Assembly (NCBI GenBank): GCA_001600455.1
Contig: BCKC01000003.1
Span: forward strand, 2,445,770 to 2,509,769
Reading direction: 5' to 3'
Origin: Endocalyx cinctus
Lineage: Eukaryota; Ascomycota; Sordariomycetes; Amphisphaeriales; Apiosporaceae
DNA length: 64,000 nucleotides
Shown here: positions 35,601-48,082 of the stretch, piece after piece
How the letters are laid out: every line of letters starts with the position of its first letter
Numbering within the stretch: the stretch's first letter is position 1
Program-made: the position numbers and the translations under genes
The notes under the pieces: generated by a model
The model's input: only the letters and a program-made list of their open reading frames with translations
Databases searched by the model: none
What the model was told of the DNA's origin: nothing

Positions 35601-35769
35601 TGGCGATGCGTTATCGGAGAGTGTAGTCCAACGCGACCCGAAATCATCGGAGATGATGTACTTTAGGGAACTATATATCTAGCCTCCTCGTGCTCGTTCA
35701 TAAATAGTTCTTGCAAGCTGTCTTCGCGTCAGGCGTGGGATTAGAGCGATCTTCTCATTTCTAGACACA
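32687..35769. other. large gene-poor intergenic region
   Basis: 3.1 kb, AT-rich, upstream of both the SDR and the subtilase genes. No gene recognised; the 99-residue minus-strand frame at 34027-34326 has no domain. Contains AACCTAGGTA at 33062-33071. Confidence 0.55.
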
Positions 35770-38700
35770 ATGGCTCTTAGCAGGCTCATTTCTGTTGCCG
35801 CCTCTCTCCTCCTCGTGAGGACGGGGTTAGCATCTTTCCCCGATGATACCATCGTGCCCCTAAACGAAGCGAAGTCATTTCCCACGAGTGGCAGATATAT
35901 TGTACAGCTGTCTCCGGGAAGCTCTTCTCCATTCCGAAAGCGGGATGGTAGCATGGTAATTATATCACCCTGATGACAAGTATGTCTTGACAGAACTGAC
36001 GTAACTGTGAATCAGGACGCGGACAGCCTACTCTCAACCGTCTCGAACACAGTTGGGGGCGAGCCGGCCAACGTACTAACTCTCGACTCCACGCTCTTTC
36101 AAGGTGTCGCGTTCGATCTGGCAGAAATCAATGCCACCTCGATTACGCAGATCCAGGCCTTACCGGGCGTCAAGGGCGCGTGGCCCGCCGGAATTATAAC
36201 CGTTCCCGAATCCGCTACCGAGCCCGTATTCGAGTCATCCGGCCGACCTACATGGTCTGCCCACTATATGACGCACGTTAACGAGCTTCACGAACGGGGA
36301 CTCATCGGATCAGATATAATTGTCGCCATAGTGGACACGGGGGTGGACTACATGCACCCTGATCTCGGCGGTGGCTTCGGTGCCGGCTTCAAGGTCGAAG
36401 GCGGCTGGGACTTGGTCGGTGACGACTACGCGCCGAGTGGTTCACTGACCCCAGATCCCTACCCGAATGACTGCAACGGCCACGGAACGCACGTCTCAGG
36501 TATTGTGGGTAGTAGCAACCAGTACAATCCTGGCGTGGCGCCCGACGCGCGCCTTCGCATGTACCGTGTCTTTGGATGCGGCGATTCCACGACCGAAGAT
36601 GTGATCATAGCGGCCTATCTCAAGGCCTACGAAGACGGTGCCGATATCATCAGCGCCTCTCTCGGATCCGACAGGGGCTTCCCATACACCCCCACCACCG
36701 AGGTCTTGTCCATGATCCAGGCAGCTGGCGTCTTTGTCTCTGTTGCAGCCGGTAACAGCGGCACAGACGGTGCTTTTTTGACTAGTAGCTTGGCTAACGC
36801 CATAGATGTCACTGCTGTCGGTAGCGTGGAGCACACAGACGTAGCTGCATGGACAGTCAACGCGACCTCCAGCAACGGCACAATCCGAGAAATTGTATAC
36901 ACGCCCTGGCAAGGTGATAAGTTCGCCCTCAACAGCACCGCCCCAGGCTACTTCTATAATGATACCGCCAACCAACCGGTCTGCTGGGGCCAGCAGACAA
37001 AGATTCCTGACGACCAGATCATGCTGCTACCCCGGGGCAACTGCTCCTTCTACCAAATGGATATCACGCTGACTTTTAGCGTTAAGTGGGCGTTCTTCTA
37101 CAACTTTGAAAACGCTTCGTACTACTATCCCGAGCGAATCATTGTCGATGCAGGTATCCAGGCCAACAACATAGCAGTCATTAGCTACGAAGACGGCATG
37201 TGGCTTCTCAGCCAGCACGAGAACGGCTTTGACGTCACGTACGACTTCACGGAAGAGAGCCGACCAGTAGAAGTGACGCATAATGGCTACGGCGGCGGAG
37301 CACTCAGCTACTATTCCTCCTGGGGACCGACCCTGGATGCCCGCATGAAACCTGAAGTTGCGGCTCCTGGTGGCTTGATCTTGTCGACCTATCCTGTGGA
37401 TCTGGGCAGTTATGCCATTCTCTCCGGGACAAGCATGGCTACTCCATACATCGCCGGCGTCGCTGCTCTCTACTTCTCATCTCGTGGGGGTCGATCTGAG
37501 GGCTCGGCTCTCGAGCTCCACAACAGACTTGCCACGGGTGCCGAACCCCTACTAAGCCACATCGAGGGTGGAGGCATTGCACCCGTGGCCCATGCTGGGC
37601 CCGGGTTGGTTAACGCAGTTAAAGTCATCGACTACACAACTACAGTAGAGCCTCTTGCGATTTTGCTCAACGATACGGATCACTTTCAAGGCACTCACAC
37701 CGTGACGGTTTCAAACAAGGGTACCGAGGATGTGACCTACCAGATTCTCCATGAAGTCCGATCTACCATCTTGACAAAGCCCCAGGCCAATCCTTGGGTA
37801 GGGCTTGAGCCACCAACGAGTGTAGCGGAAGGCGATGTAGCCAACGTCCAGGTATCTGTTCAGAACCTCACCGTTCCAGCTGGTGGAACAGCAGACTTTG
37901 TCGTCACCATAACGGAACCAGCAGAAATAGACCCCGCTATTCTTCCAGTTTATGGCGGAGCAATTCTTCTCTTCGGAAGCAACGCAGAAGCCTTACGGGT
38001 GACCTATCTCGGTAAGTGAAGAAATTCCCTTTGTTTTATCCATCAAAAACATATTCATATGCTTATCCGTATAAATCCTCTTTGCAGGCGTCAAAGGCTC
38101 TATTTACGGAAGTAATATTTGGGAAATGGAACGAGGTACTCCCCTATTTTTGGACCAGAATACCGGCGATTATCTAGAGGATGATGCTGTCTTTCAGTTG
38201 AGTCCAAGCAATGCTGTTCCACTCGGATACTATAACGCTCTTTGGGCCTCTGAGGAATTAAGTTTTGACGTGAGTTGTTTCAGATTTCTTTCTCATATAT
38301 ATACGCTCCAGCAAATGATTCGTACTTGACTATTCTTACTAACTACGACTTCTTTCTCTATTCAGTTTGTAGAAACTGACTGGACCGAGGATGACTGGGT
38401 ATACCCGCCCGTTCCCGGAAAGAACAAATTCGTCGGATCTTGCATGGCACCTGCGGGTTCTAGCTACAACAGCTTCCCATTTTACTACCACCCACGCTTC
38501 ACCGCTGGCCTCTACGCCGTGCCCAGCCTGAACTTCAGCGACGGCTCTCCCCTGGAAGAAGGCAGTTATCGCATGCTCGGTCGAGTGTTGCGCACCTTCG
38601 GCAACAGGGAGAATATCACAGACTGGCAACATAAAGTGTCTCCCGTGTTTAGTTTCGTCAAGCCGCCACCGTCTAACACGACTACCACCCCCACGCCGAC

Positions 38701-39202
38701 TCCTACACCCACCAGTACCACTATACCAACGCCAACAGGGCCCCTTCCACCGCTGGCCACTTGCGGTGAATCGACCCTCATGACCATTACTGCCGCCGTT
38801 GATAACACTACATACGGCTTACAGCCGTACTCAAACTTCCTCGCGTACGACTTCCTGGGCACGGCGTCCCACTACGAGGAGTTCGCACTCTACGATGGGG
38901 ACGGCAGCGGCCGCCTGAAGACCCGTCTGCTTGACTCGGGTGCCGACGTCTTCGCCTCCGTCCACAGCAACGACAACAGTCTTGTGTACATGTACGCCTC
39001 TGACAAAGTTATCTCCCCTTGGTCATACCTCAACTGCACAGTGGGTGATGATGATGTGCTCACCTGCGTATCGGGAGACAAGACGCTCTTCTACAGCTGC
39101 GCGGAACAGAACACCATCGTTATTCGTCACGGCCTAGTCATTCAGGATGGCTGTACGGAGGTGAAGCTTATTGCTGAGAAGAAGGATATGAACTGCTCTT
39201 AA
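35770..39202 (+). CDS. large secreted subtilisin-like serine protease
   Basis: Four exons: 35770-35955, 36016-38011, 38088-38269, 38366-39202, giving 1066 residues. Signal peptide about 1-21, then an I9-like propeptide (RYIVQL and onward to about residue 135). The S8 triad is complete: Asp169 (IVDTGVDYMHP), His218 (GHGTHVSG), Ser535 (GTSMATPYIAG). Residues around 300-420 form a protease-associated-type insert before the Ser motif. After the catalytic domain comes an Fn3-like module (TVSNKGTEDVTYQI), then a Thr/Pro linker (about 889-917) and a Cys-containing C-terminal domain (to 1066). It resembles fungal Vpr/C5a-peptidase-like subtilases. The protein is extracellular; the Thr/Pro linker is likely O-mannosylated. 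Confidence 0.92.
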
Positions 39203-39505
39203 AACTATGACCTGCATTTGCTCGTCTGCTACTATTCGGAGGAACATTTTATCTTCTACATGTTATAATTATGTTTTGATGCTGACGACTGCTTGATGTA
39301 CTTAATGCTTCATTGATTTTTCTTATGTATTAATTAAAATTAAAATCATATTCCATTTTGTTCTATTCTATTCTATAATACTAGCTACAAAATTAATTAC
39401 TCCGTTGAGAATCGAATTAATCAACTTGAAATTCCAAAGAATAAAATAATCTAACGCCGAAAATCACAATTATACTTTACGTATACATCTACAGTATGTA
39501 CATTC
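39203..39505. other. short intergenic spacer between convergent genes
   Basis: AT-rich 3' flanks of the subtilase and the amidoligase-like gene, including TTCTATTCTATTCTA repeats near 39360. Nothing else seen. Confidence 0.65.
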
Positions 39506-41693
39506 TCAAACATGTGTTTCTCCGCTGCCACGAGTCATAAAAGGATCCGCCCAGTTCACTTTATCATTATCCGGGTAGGTGAAATATTGCGTGTCTGGGT
39601 CTCTTCTATCGATGAACCATTTCACGTCGGCCTGATCGATACCCATGAGACTCATCGCGGCGCGCCCGCTACCATCTCCAATCGCGTTGGTCAGCTCCGC
39701 GAAACCTTGCACGGTCGCGTCCCGGGAAAACATGATGATGCGTTCTACTATCTTCATCCACCGTATGATGTGGTCGGCGTCCAACGTCCCCTGCATCATC
39801 CGTACCTCGATCGTCTGGTAGATACCCGGGCGCGGCAGCGGTGTGACCTTATTGCCGCTCAACAAAAATCGGACGCTGCAGCGTACAAATACTAGGTCTC
39901 CTCGCACTATTTTAGACGATGTAATATTAGCATTTTGTCTGATAATTAAAGAAAAAGGAAGTAAGGAAGGGGAGTGAGATATAAGCCATGATTCTGTGGC
40001 TTGAGCAAAGCAAGTCTTGGGATAAACTCCCAATAGCCAGCAGATAGCCTTTCATTATCATGACTTTTTCTCTTTTTTTTTCAATTTACTTACTGTAAGC
40101 TGTTAGTGAATCAATCTTAGGAGCATTCCATACGGCCCACAGAAACCGTTGATCTCCTTCCTCCAGATTCGTAGGAGGCACGTGTTCCTCGAAAGCGGCC
40201 ACGTTCGCCGCTACCGTCTCTGGGTCATCTGGTTCATCAAGCACGGCGTTGGCATAGTCCTTGAGCATATCAGCGAGGTGACAGTGCGTCCGGATGGGCT
40301 TGTGCCAGCCGGACGTGTTGCCGGTGAGAGCGGTGCGGTCAATCCGGTGCAGCTTATATAGCGCTGGCTCGAGCATGTACCAGATGGTGACGAACCTCTT
40401 CAGGGTGGTCAAGGTCCAGCCGGCCTCCTGCCCGAAGTGGATATGCAGGCCGCTGGTCGTAGCCGTCATGGGCTTGTGAATGCGTAACCCGTTCCGCAGG
40501 GCCGCACATACGGCGCGGATCTGCTCGAACGTCTCAGGCCGGTTAAAGTCCAGCACTGGCGTCTTTATCTCGGCCGGGAACCACTGGTAAATGTGAGGCG
40601 GCACAATCACCCCTTGCAGCGCGGCCGGGATCGACCCGCCGGGTATCGTGTAAAGCTCGAGGCCGTCGACATGTGCTGCGATACCGACTGAGCTGTCCGC
40701 CGCGCAGTTCCATTGGTAGTAACTTTTGTTCAGTCCGTCGATCTTAACGAGGAGCAGGTCTTCGTTCTGGCTGAACGAATCCTCATAATCCAGCCGAGCC
40801 TGTTGCAAGTCTCTGCGATTTCTAGACCAAAATCGGAAGACGGCGCTGTTCTTCTCGGCATCGCTGAAGTTGTCCGGCAAGGAATCCCTTACTTTAGCCT
40901 GAAGCCCGTCGATAACCGCTACCTTAGTGAGACGATATTGGAAATCCGCCTTCGTTGTCTTGCAAGCTTCAAATGAGACCTGTAGGGCACGCACCGCGGC
41001 ATCTAAGTTGTGCATCGCGGAAAGTGCAGGATTGAAAACATATTTGGGAACTGTCCAATTGTTCAAGACGACGTCGTTATCGTTAGGTTCTATGTCGTTT
41101 TCTTCGAGCGAGTCTCTATAATCGAATTCATGGAGCGGGTGTTGGGTCTCGACGCCTTCATCATATTCTTGCAACCTTTTAGCAACTATTAAGCCGGCAC
41201 TTCTCATGATGTCAACAATTCGATTTCTTATTGTATATCCGACTGCCTTGTGCCTCCATTCATAAGTCTTGAGTATTTCAGAAAACCACCTATCATCATT
41301 GGGGTGAGGGTCAGGCCACGATACATTCGCCACGGTAGGGGCAACTAGAAATTCAAATTCGACGCCGACAGTTGTTCGATTGTTTCCCTTTCTCACTTCC
41401 TCTTTTTCTTCTTCTTTGCCTCCACCCTTATCCGATTTCTCTTGACTCCCATCTGATTTCCCCTCGGAGTCCTGATTTTCTTCATTTTCCGTATCGTCGT
41501 CGGATCCGCCACTTGGATCGTCACCTTCAGGGTCCGATACAGAACGTGCAGGCTCTATCCTACGCCTCTTGCTATTCTCATATTCTTCGGCATTCAGCCT
41601 TCTCTTGCAACGATTATTACTAGAACTGGACTCATTGGAACTTCGTGATCTCTTGAAACGTTGACTAGGGTCGGAATTTTTTGGTATCCTCAT
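39506..41693 (-). CDS. fungal amidoligase-like protein
   Basis: Two exons, 41693-40094 and 39891-39506, intron 202 bp (GTAAGT...CCTAG), 661 residues. The first about 105 residues are disordered and strongly charged, with basic clusters (RCKRRLN, SKRRRIEP) then an acidic/Lys tract. The domain opens with TVGVEFEFLV (108-117), typical of the glutamine-synthetase-like amidoligase_2 fold. It continues with KTPVLDF, SGLHIHFGQEAGWTL and, across the intron, TIEVRMMQGTLDADHIIRW; these match the metal/ATP-binding Glu, the HxHxG motif and the TIE-R-GTLD motif of that family. Such enzymes join an amine to a carboxylate with ATP; substrates in fungi are unknown. The second-exon start was chosen by phase. 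The N-terminus suggests nuclear location (inference). Confidence 0.85.
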
Positions 41694-42894
41694 GTCGGCA
41701 GATACTGGAATCGGGTTCTTTTTAATAATTATTGTGTATTATTAAAATTATGATTTCGGGAATTCAAAATGTTCTTAGACATTATGGATATACGACAAAC
41801 ATCGTGCAGACAGCTACCATGTCTTACTATATATTCTCATTATGCGGATAGAAGTTTGATTGCTTTGAATACAATTGTTTACGGTCCTCTTTGAGCACAA
41901 TGCGAACTCAATCTTTGTGACAAACTTGACTAGGTGCTAGGTAAAACGACCATACTCGTTTTCTTTCACTTTCTTAAAATTATACAATGCCTATGTTTCT
42001 TCACGTTTCCTTTGTGCTTGAAGGGTTCTATTACGACATCACAGATAAATATAGACAGAATCGCTGTCATACCCATCCTTACATTGCAAGCTTCAATCAC
42101 CCCATTTTCTTTCTGTGGCTTTCAGCAGATCTTAACATCAGTAACAACAAGATTGAGAGTGAGTAAAGTATCTCACGTCGCATGTCCTTTTAACACTTGG
42201 TAGTGATGATACCAGCCTGACATGCGCGGTAGGCGATAGCTGATTATATTGAACTTGAAACACTACGGATGGCTTCTTATAAACCTAATCGTCACTGAAC
42301 ATCTGTTATTTGATTCCTGCCTCCAATAACTGGTAGAAGTTTGATCTTGCTTTGAGATGGTACTTGATTTGCATCTTAGGAGGCCGGTCTCATGACGGGA
42401 GTGAACTCTATTAAAGCAGAGTAACCATACCAAAGCTCTGTCATCAGCCTCCATAATAAATATATATATTGAAAAGTTTAAGTCCCAAGAATTTTCGCAT
42501 CAAGGGTGCGATCGTCACCGTACCTCGAAATTATTGCTGTGGCATTCGTCTAGCCAGACGCTGGCCCCTAAGTATATGATGGACCTCTCAAGATGACGTT
42601 ATCGGCAAAACGGCTTTCCATCTGTATGATGCCTTTTAAATGGACCGGAGCTCTCCCGGCATCTTGGCATTTTCTGTGAAGTTGCAGTTCACAGACAGAG
42701 AGGTCCGAGTTTACAACACCATACCGTACAAGCATCCGCTTAAGCTCGTAACTTAATGTCCGAATTTAGCGCTTTTGCTACCGCTACCGCTACCACTATC
42801 GCCTTCGCTACTGTACTGGGCGATCAAGCTAAATACAGCTGAGTTGTATGGGTTTAGTAGTGAATTACTACTCGTTAGAAACTGACCTACAACT

Positions 42895-42942
42895 ACTTAA
42901 GTACTTACTTAGGTATGTACCTAGGTACTTAGGTATGTAATG
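42895..42942. repeat. palindromic TACTTAGGTA/CCTAGG cluster
   Basis: Repeated ACTTAGGTATGTA words flank the perfect palindrome GTACCTAGGTAC at 42917-42928. Confidence 0.75.
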
Positions 42943-43488
42943 ATTAGGGTTGACCATTTATTCATATTGTAATGAATATGGATAAACACTGCTCACCTAG
43001 ATTATTTACCGAGAAGAGCTTATAAACGATACTCGGAGTTTTAAGAAATTTCTCTATATATTTTTTGGCTCGCGAATAGACGAAGTAATTACACCATAGA
43101 CCCTTATATAATATCATATTATTTTCTATTATATAGTGCGGTATTTATTTATATATTTCTAATGGGAGAACACGTACTTCAGTGGTCTATTAGTGGTCTA
43201 TCACCAGTACTATGTAAAGGCATTGTGTCTGTCGTGTACATATAAAACATAGGCTGAACCCTGAGACGCTAATAATATCATCAATTTATGAAACATTCAA
43301 CTGGAAAAGCACCGAAATAAATAAACGTTGACGTAGTCACGGGCGTTAGATCTTGTGTTCCGACTTGGGTTTGTCGCAGATCGGGCGCCCGAGTCGTTTC
43401 AGAGTAGGACGAGACACCAAGGCACATTGCGCGTTTCTTCGTTCTAGAAACGTCAATAAATTCCATAATTATAGCATTTCATTCATTC

Positions 43489-43506
43489 TTTTTTTTTTTT
43501 TTTTTT
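43489..43506. repeat. T18 homopolymer
   Basis: 18 consecutive T about 200 bp upstream of the PEBP-like start codon. Confidence 0.9.
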
Positions 43507-43701
43507 AATTATTTTAATACGTTGGTTGATCTCGTCCTCATTTCATCCAAATTCATTATCATCACCATCATATCCTCATTATTCCATTCATTCGCAATTG
43601 CTAGTCAAGCTGCATTCAAGCTGGTCTTTTTTGAATAATTCTTTTTTCCCGTGTCTATTAAAATAATATCCCAAAGTCCTCCAAACGGATATAATAAGAA
43701 A

Positions 43702-44664
43702 ATGTTGTCCAAAGCTGTCATCCTCACCGCGGTCTTCGCATCCGTGACCCAAGCCGCCACACCATCAGGCTTCGAGCCCGCGACACAGGAACTCCTCTCG
43801 GTCGCTTTTGGAGACGTTTCGGCGAGCGATGGAAATGTTTTGGCTAAAGACGGTGAGTTTTAACGCTGGTACTAGAAAGAGCTAGAAATCACGAAGCACG
43901 GTCAACGGCTTGCGACTTTCAAGAAAAGGGAAGAAAAGAAAAACAGAAGCTAATGGACTGGGGGAAAAAAATTAATAGCGACCCAAACGGCACCATCAAT
44001 TGGAACCGCGAGCAAGCTGAGCGGTACTTCATTCGCCGTTATGATGATCGACCTGGACATCCCGACGAATAACCCGCCCGCGACGAACACGCTGCTCCAC
44101 TGGATGCAGACCGGACTGACGCAGAGCTCGACGGCGACGACGGTGGGCGACTCGCAAGCGTTCCTGCTGCAGACCGCCAGCAACCTAACGGCCTTCGCCG
44201 ACTACATCGGACCCGCGCCGCCGGCCAGGATCCCCCTCTCTCACCGGTACACACAGATCCTGGTGGACACCTCGGACGCCAGCTCGGACAGCTTGGCCGC
44301 GCTGCAGACGGCGGCGTCGAGCCGGATGGGATTCGACGCCCTCAGCGTCCTGACCCAGGCCGGCCTCCAGGACAAGGTCCTCGCCGCCAACTTCTTCAAC
44401 GTCACGAACCCCGGCCCGGTCTCGTCCGCCGCTGCTAGCGGCGGTAAGAACTCGACCGCCACCACCAGCTCAGGAGTCGCCAGGGCGAGCGGTTCCGGAA
44501 GTGCCAGCGCCTCGGGAAGCACAAAGGCAACCGGCTCTGGCGCAGCTTCTACCCCTACGCCGACGTCGACGCTCATCCCCGTATCGGAGGCTACAGGAAT
44601 GGAACGCTTGAGTGGGCTATTTCTAGGAATCTTTGGTGCCGCTGCGATCTTCTGGTCATTGTAA
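43702..44664 (+). CDS. GPI-anchored PEBP-like (phosphatidylethanolamine-binding) protein
   Basis: Two exons, 43702-43852 and 43979-44664, intron 126 bp (GTGAGT...AATAG), 278 residues. Signal peptide 1-18 (ends SVTQA). The PEBP core shows FAVMMIDLDIPTNNPPATNTLLHWMQTGL (the D-x-D-x-P and HW ligand-pocket region) and YIGPAPPARIPLSHRYTQIL (the GPxPP..HRY motif). A Ser/Thr/Gly-rich stalk follows and the protein ends in a hydrophobic tail (RLSGLFLGIFGAAAIFWSL) fitting a GPI-attachment signal. It is therefore a surface-anchored PEBP. Fungal members are little studied; some are linked to protease inhibition or lipid binding. Confidence 0.88.
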
Positions 44665-45482
44665 AAATTGTAAAAAGCATTATGACGTTACTTTTTTCTT
44701 TCTAGTTGGTTAGCGAGTTAAAATATATACCCTGGGCCAATTAAATGATTATCTCTATATCTAACAAAGTCTAATAGTTATATTATCTTGATAGACCAAT
44801 TTACAAATCGTTTTTAATAAATATATGAAAAGGAGGCAAATTATTATCGTTCTCAGCCCTTGCAGGAGGTTATGAAGCATATGTAATGTGTACATGTAAT
44901 CAGAAGTCAACCACTCTTCCGAACTTATTATTATTCTGTATATTTTCACCTCAGCCGTAATCAGTACCGTGCCACTTAGGAGTTAATATTCCCCGGCAGC
45001 CACTAATTTGGTAACGCAGTGAGACCTCGGCTCTACTTCTCAATCGGGAAAATGGTGGCAGTAATGTGCAGAAAAGCCCCATATTCCTTGGGTCCTGACT
45101 CAGCACCACTAGAACCGATAAAATAACCTCTATGCTTGAAGCTATTATGAACCGTCATATTACCGTGATAGCTTGAATATATTGGACTCAAAAGCACTAT
45201 ATTGATGGATCCACGTGGTTATCCGCTCGGATGCGCGCTGACAAAGGCTATGGAGTCTCGTCTAATTAGCTGAGAAAAGAAGTCTCTAGTCGGCGATACT
45301 TTTGTTCGAGTTAGGGGAACAAACTTCAATGGCAGTTCCTATAGGAGATGTATAAAGATGACCATGTTGACCTTCTAATTGTCACGGGGAGTACTCATCA
45401 CTCTTCGCCATCATCATCACCTCTGCCTCTTTCTCTCTCTTTCTCCCCACAATCTTTCTTGGGCGTCTCCCACAGCACAAGG
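44665..45482. other. intergenic spacer
   Basis: 0.8 kb between the PEBP and secreted hydrolase genes; pyrimidine-rich leader near 45400-45470. No gene or repeat recognised. Confidence 0.6.
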
Positions 45483-46832
45483 ATGCATATGCTTCAATAT
45501 CTTCTCTCCACGGGCTTCTTCGTCTCGGCAGCATCCGCCCTATCGCTACCGCCACGAAATGCCTCCTACACGACACTGTGTAAGGATATCAAAATCTCCG
45601 TCACCGTGACGGTGCCTCGTTACGTGGTGACGACCGAGATCAACGATAACTGGGACGCCGCCGCCCTCACCTTCAATCTGACTCGCCAAGACTTTTCGGA
45701 TGTATTTTCTCAGCTCCTTGGCGACACCATGACGGAGCCGATAGAAAGTACCTACGAGATCGGTGCTACCGTGTGCGGAAGTAATGCGCCGACGCTAATA
45801 TTAACTCATGGAATCATCGAGTCGAAGAAGTATGTGTCCAGTTAACCTAAAAAAGCATCGCAATTGCTAACACTTGTTTTTTCTCTCATAGGTATTGGCA
45901 CCCTGACTTCAAAGGTGCAGAGGAATACGACTTTATCACTGCTGCCATCGCTGCTGGCTACTCAGTGCTCAGTTATGACCGCATCGGCGTTGGATCATCA
46001 TCTAAGTATGCATTCTCGACCCTATCCACTTTTTCTAGCAGTTTATGTTTTATCTAACCATTCATATAATATAAATAGGGTTTCGGGTCTTGTCGACGCA
46101 CAGTTTCAAGTGCAGACCGCCGTTTTAGGCTCTCTCATATCCTACGCCCGCTCCTCCATGAGCGCAACCAAAGTCGCCCTGATCGGACACAGCTACGGCG
46201 CGTACATCAGCGCGCAGACGTCGAGCTCGGACGCGGAAAGCGGTATCGACGCCGTCGTCCTCTCCGGTTACAGCGGCACCTTTGATTATTTTACCCCGTT
46301 CATCGCCGGAGCCGGGTTCCGGGTCGCGAGGGACGAGGACCCTCTCCGATGGGGCGACCTCGATCCGAGCTTCCTCACGGCCGTCGACCTCTTCGCCGAA
46401 ACGTACGTGTATTATGCCGCCGGGCTCTTCGAGAGGCGCGCGGCGGAGTGGTCCTTCGCCGAGGGAAGCGAGCCCTTCTCCGCCGCCGAGCTGCTCTCCC
46501 TCATCGCTGAGAATGCCTTCGGGACTCTCAGTTTCAACGCTACCAAGGCCCCGGTTATGGTCATCCAGGGTCGGTACGATGTCTCCGCTTGCGGTGGCGA
46601 TTGTATCGGCTTGCTCAATGGTACCGCATCAGATTTTCCGGCTAGTAGTGCGGTAGTAACTGTGGATGATCTGCCGGCTGGGTAAGTGTACCAATATTTT
46701 TTTCATATAGCAGTTTCCTCCTTAATAAGATCATGCACTGATATTTTAAGCAGACATAACCTGAATCTTCATAAAGTTGCTCCTCAAGCATTCCAGATGA
46801 TATTCGATTTCCTGAAGGGACAAGGCGTATAG
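45483..46832 (+). CDS. secreted alpha/beta hydrolase
   Basis: Four exons: 45483-45829, 45892-46005, 46079-46681, 46754-46832, giving 380 residues. The signal peptide (MHMLQYLLSTGFFVSAASA) sets the start; the frame runs upstream of it without a better ATG. The fold shows a strand with LTHGIIESKKYWHPDF, DRIGVGSS, the nucleophile elbow GHSYGA (Ser192), acid in GRYDVSACGG (Asp321) and His356 in AGHNLNLHK. N-glycosylation sequons occur throughout. Probably an esterase or epoxide-hydrolase-like enzyme acting outside the cell; substrate unknown. The last exon, only 26 codons, supplies the catalytic His. Confidence 0.88.
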
Positions 46833-47119
46833 GGTCTTATCTTAGTTCGACTATGAGCAGAAGTCGTTTTAACTTAATTTAACATTCCAGTTATTTAATA
46901 TACACATTATATTTACAGAATGCGGCGACTTTCGAGATGAATACCGTTTTGATTCGATTGAATAATGAAGTGAGATGATTTTTTTTATTTTATTTTTTTT
47001 TAACAAAAGGTAAATTCACGGCCATAGTTTGTTCTTTCCATTCCCCTGTATAGATTCGGAATAGGGGATTATCGTAGTTATTAAAATGGTAAGAAACAAA
47101 TTACATTATTTGACACAAG

Positions 47120-48082
47120 TTATTTGCTCGCCATCCATTCTTGAATATAAGCCATCTTACTATTGCATGGGGGAGGGGGATCTCGGAAATACACATCATC
47201 GACGAAGATCTCAACCGCCAGTCCCGAGATCGCATCATCGACCACTTTTGCATCGGAGTCGCTTATGCGTCCGCCTTCGAGAAGCATATCGACGGTGGAC
47301 ACGACCCTATCCATTTCCGTCAGGTATTCCTGCGGATACGCATCCCATAGCTTCTTGTCCAGCAGGTTAGTTCGCACGCTGCCGGGACACAGCGCGTACG
47401 TCCTAACTCCGTCTTTTCTCAGGCCGCCGGCGACGGATCGCGCGAAGTTTAGAATTCCCGCTTTCGCGGCCGCGTAGAGTGGCGTGATTTCTTGGGGATA
47501 CTGAAAAGGTTTTCATAAATAATGACCCGTACACGTAAGAATCATTGTTTCGCGTATATACCTTTGCATATATATTTAGAGGCGGGGGGAAAAACTTACA
47601 ATACCTGCCACGCTGGACGTCATAATCAAAACACAGTCTCTAGCACCACCGTCCGAAGAACTAGCCCGGAAGTAATGTTGGGCGAGATATGTCGTGCGCG
47701 TGACCCCTTTCAAGTTGGTATCGAGACACGACTCATCCGGAGGCGGCGGAGGACCTCTACCATCCAGGCCGTCACGTCTGGCGTAGAAGCCGCTCGCCTC
47801 CATGATCCCGGCGTTAGCGAAGACGAAGTCCAATCTGCCCTCTGCCTCGAAACAGTCGTGAAATGCCGAGGATAGCATCTCCCATGATGTCACGTCGACT
47901 TCGCGATAGGTTACCGCGTTATCTTTCGGGTATTGGAGAGAAAGCGATTCCCCTCTTTCCTTGTTTAGGTCGAAGATGTAAATCTTCCACACGCCCCCTT
48001 TCCGCGAGAGCGATTCGGCTACGGCGAGACCTATGCCTGAAGCGCCGCCGGTAATGATGGCTACTCTTTTGTCGGTGGTCAT
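47120..48082 (-). CDS. short-chain dehydrogenase/reductase, 15-PGDH-like
   Basis: Two exons, 48082-47600 and 47500-47120, intron 99 bp (GTAAGT...TTCAG), 287 residues. TGGASGIG (11-18) and an Asp at the end of strand 2 (FDLN) suggest NAD(H). FANAGIM marks strand 4. SSVAG (about 156-160) gives the Ser and YAAAK (Tyr170, Lys174) the catalytic pair, the latter on the second exon. A Pro-rich loop DGRGPPPPPDES follows strand 4. The C-terminal 110 residues resemble fungal 15-hydroxyprostaglandin-dehydrogenase-like SDRs. The upstream GTG at 48097 was not used because ATG 48082 is in good position. Converges on the secreted hydrolase. Confidence 0.9.

Larger units (their letters stand above)
41694..43701. 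other. intergenic region
   Basis: 2 kb upstream of both the amidoligase and PEBP genes. Contains GCTACC repeats (about 42775-42810), a TTAGGTATG/CCTAGG palindromic cluster (42895-42942) and T18 (43489-43506). No gene seen. Confidence 0.6.
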
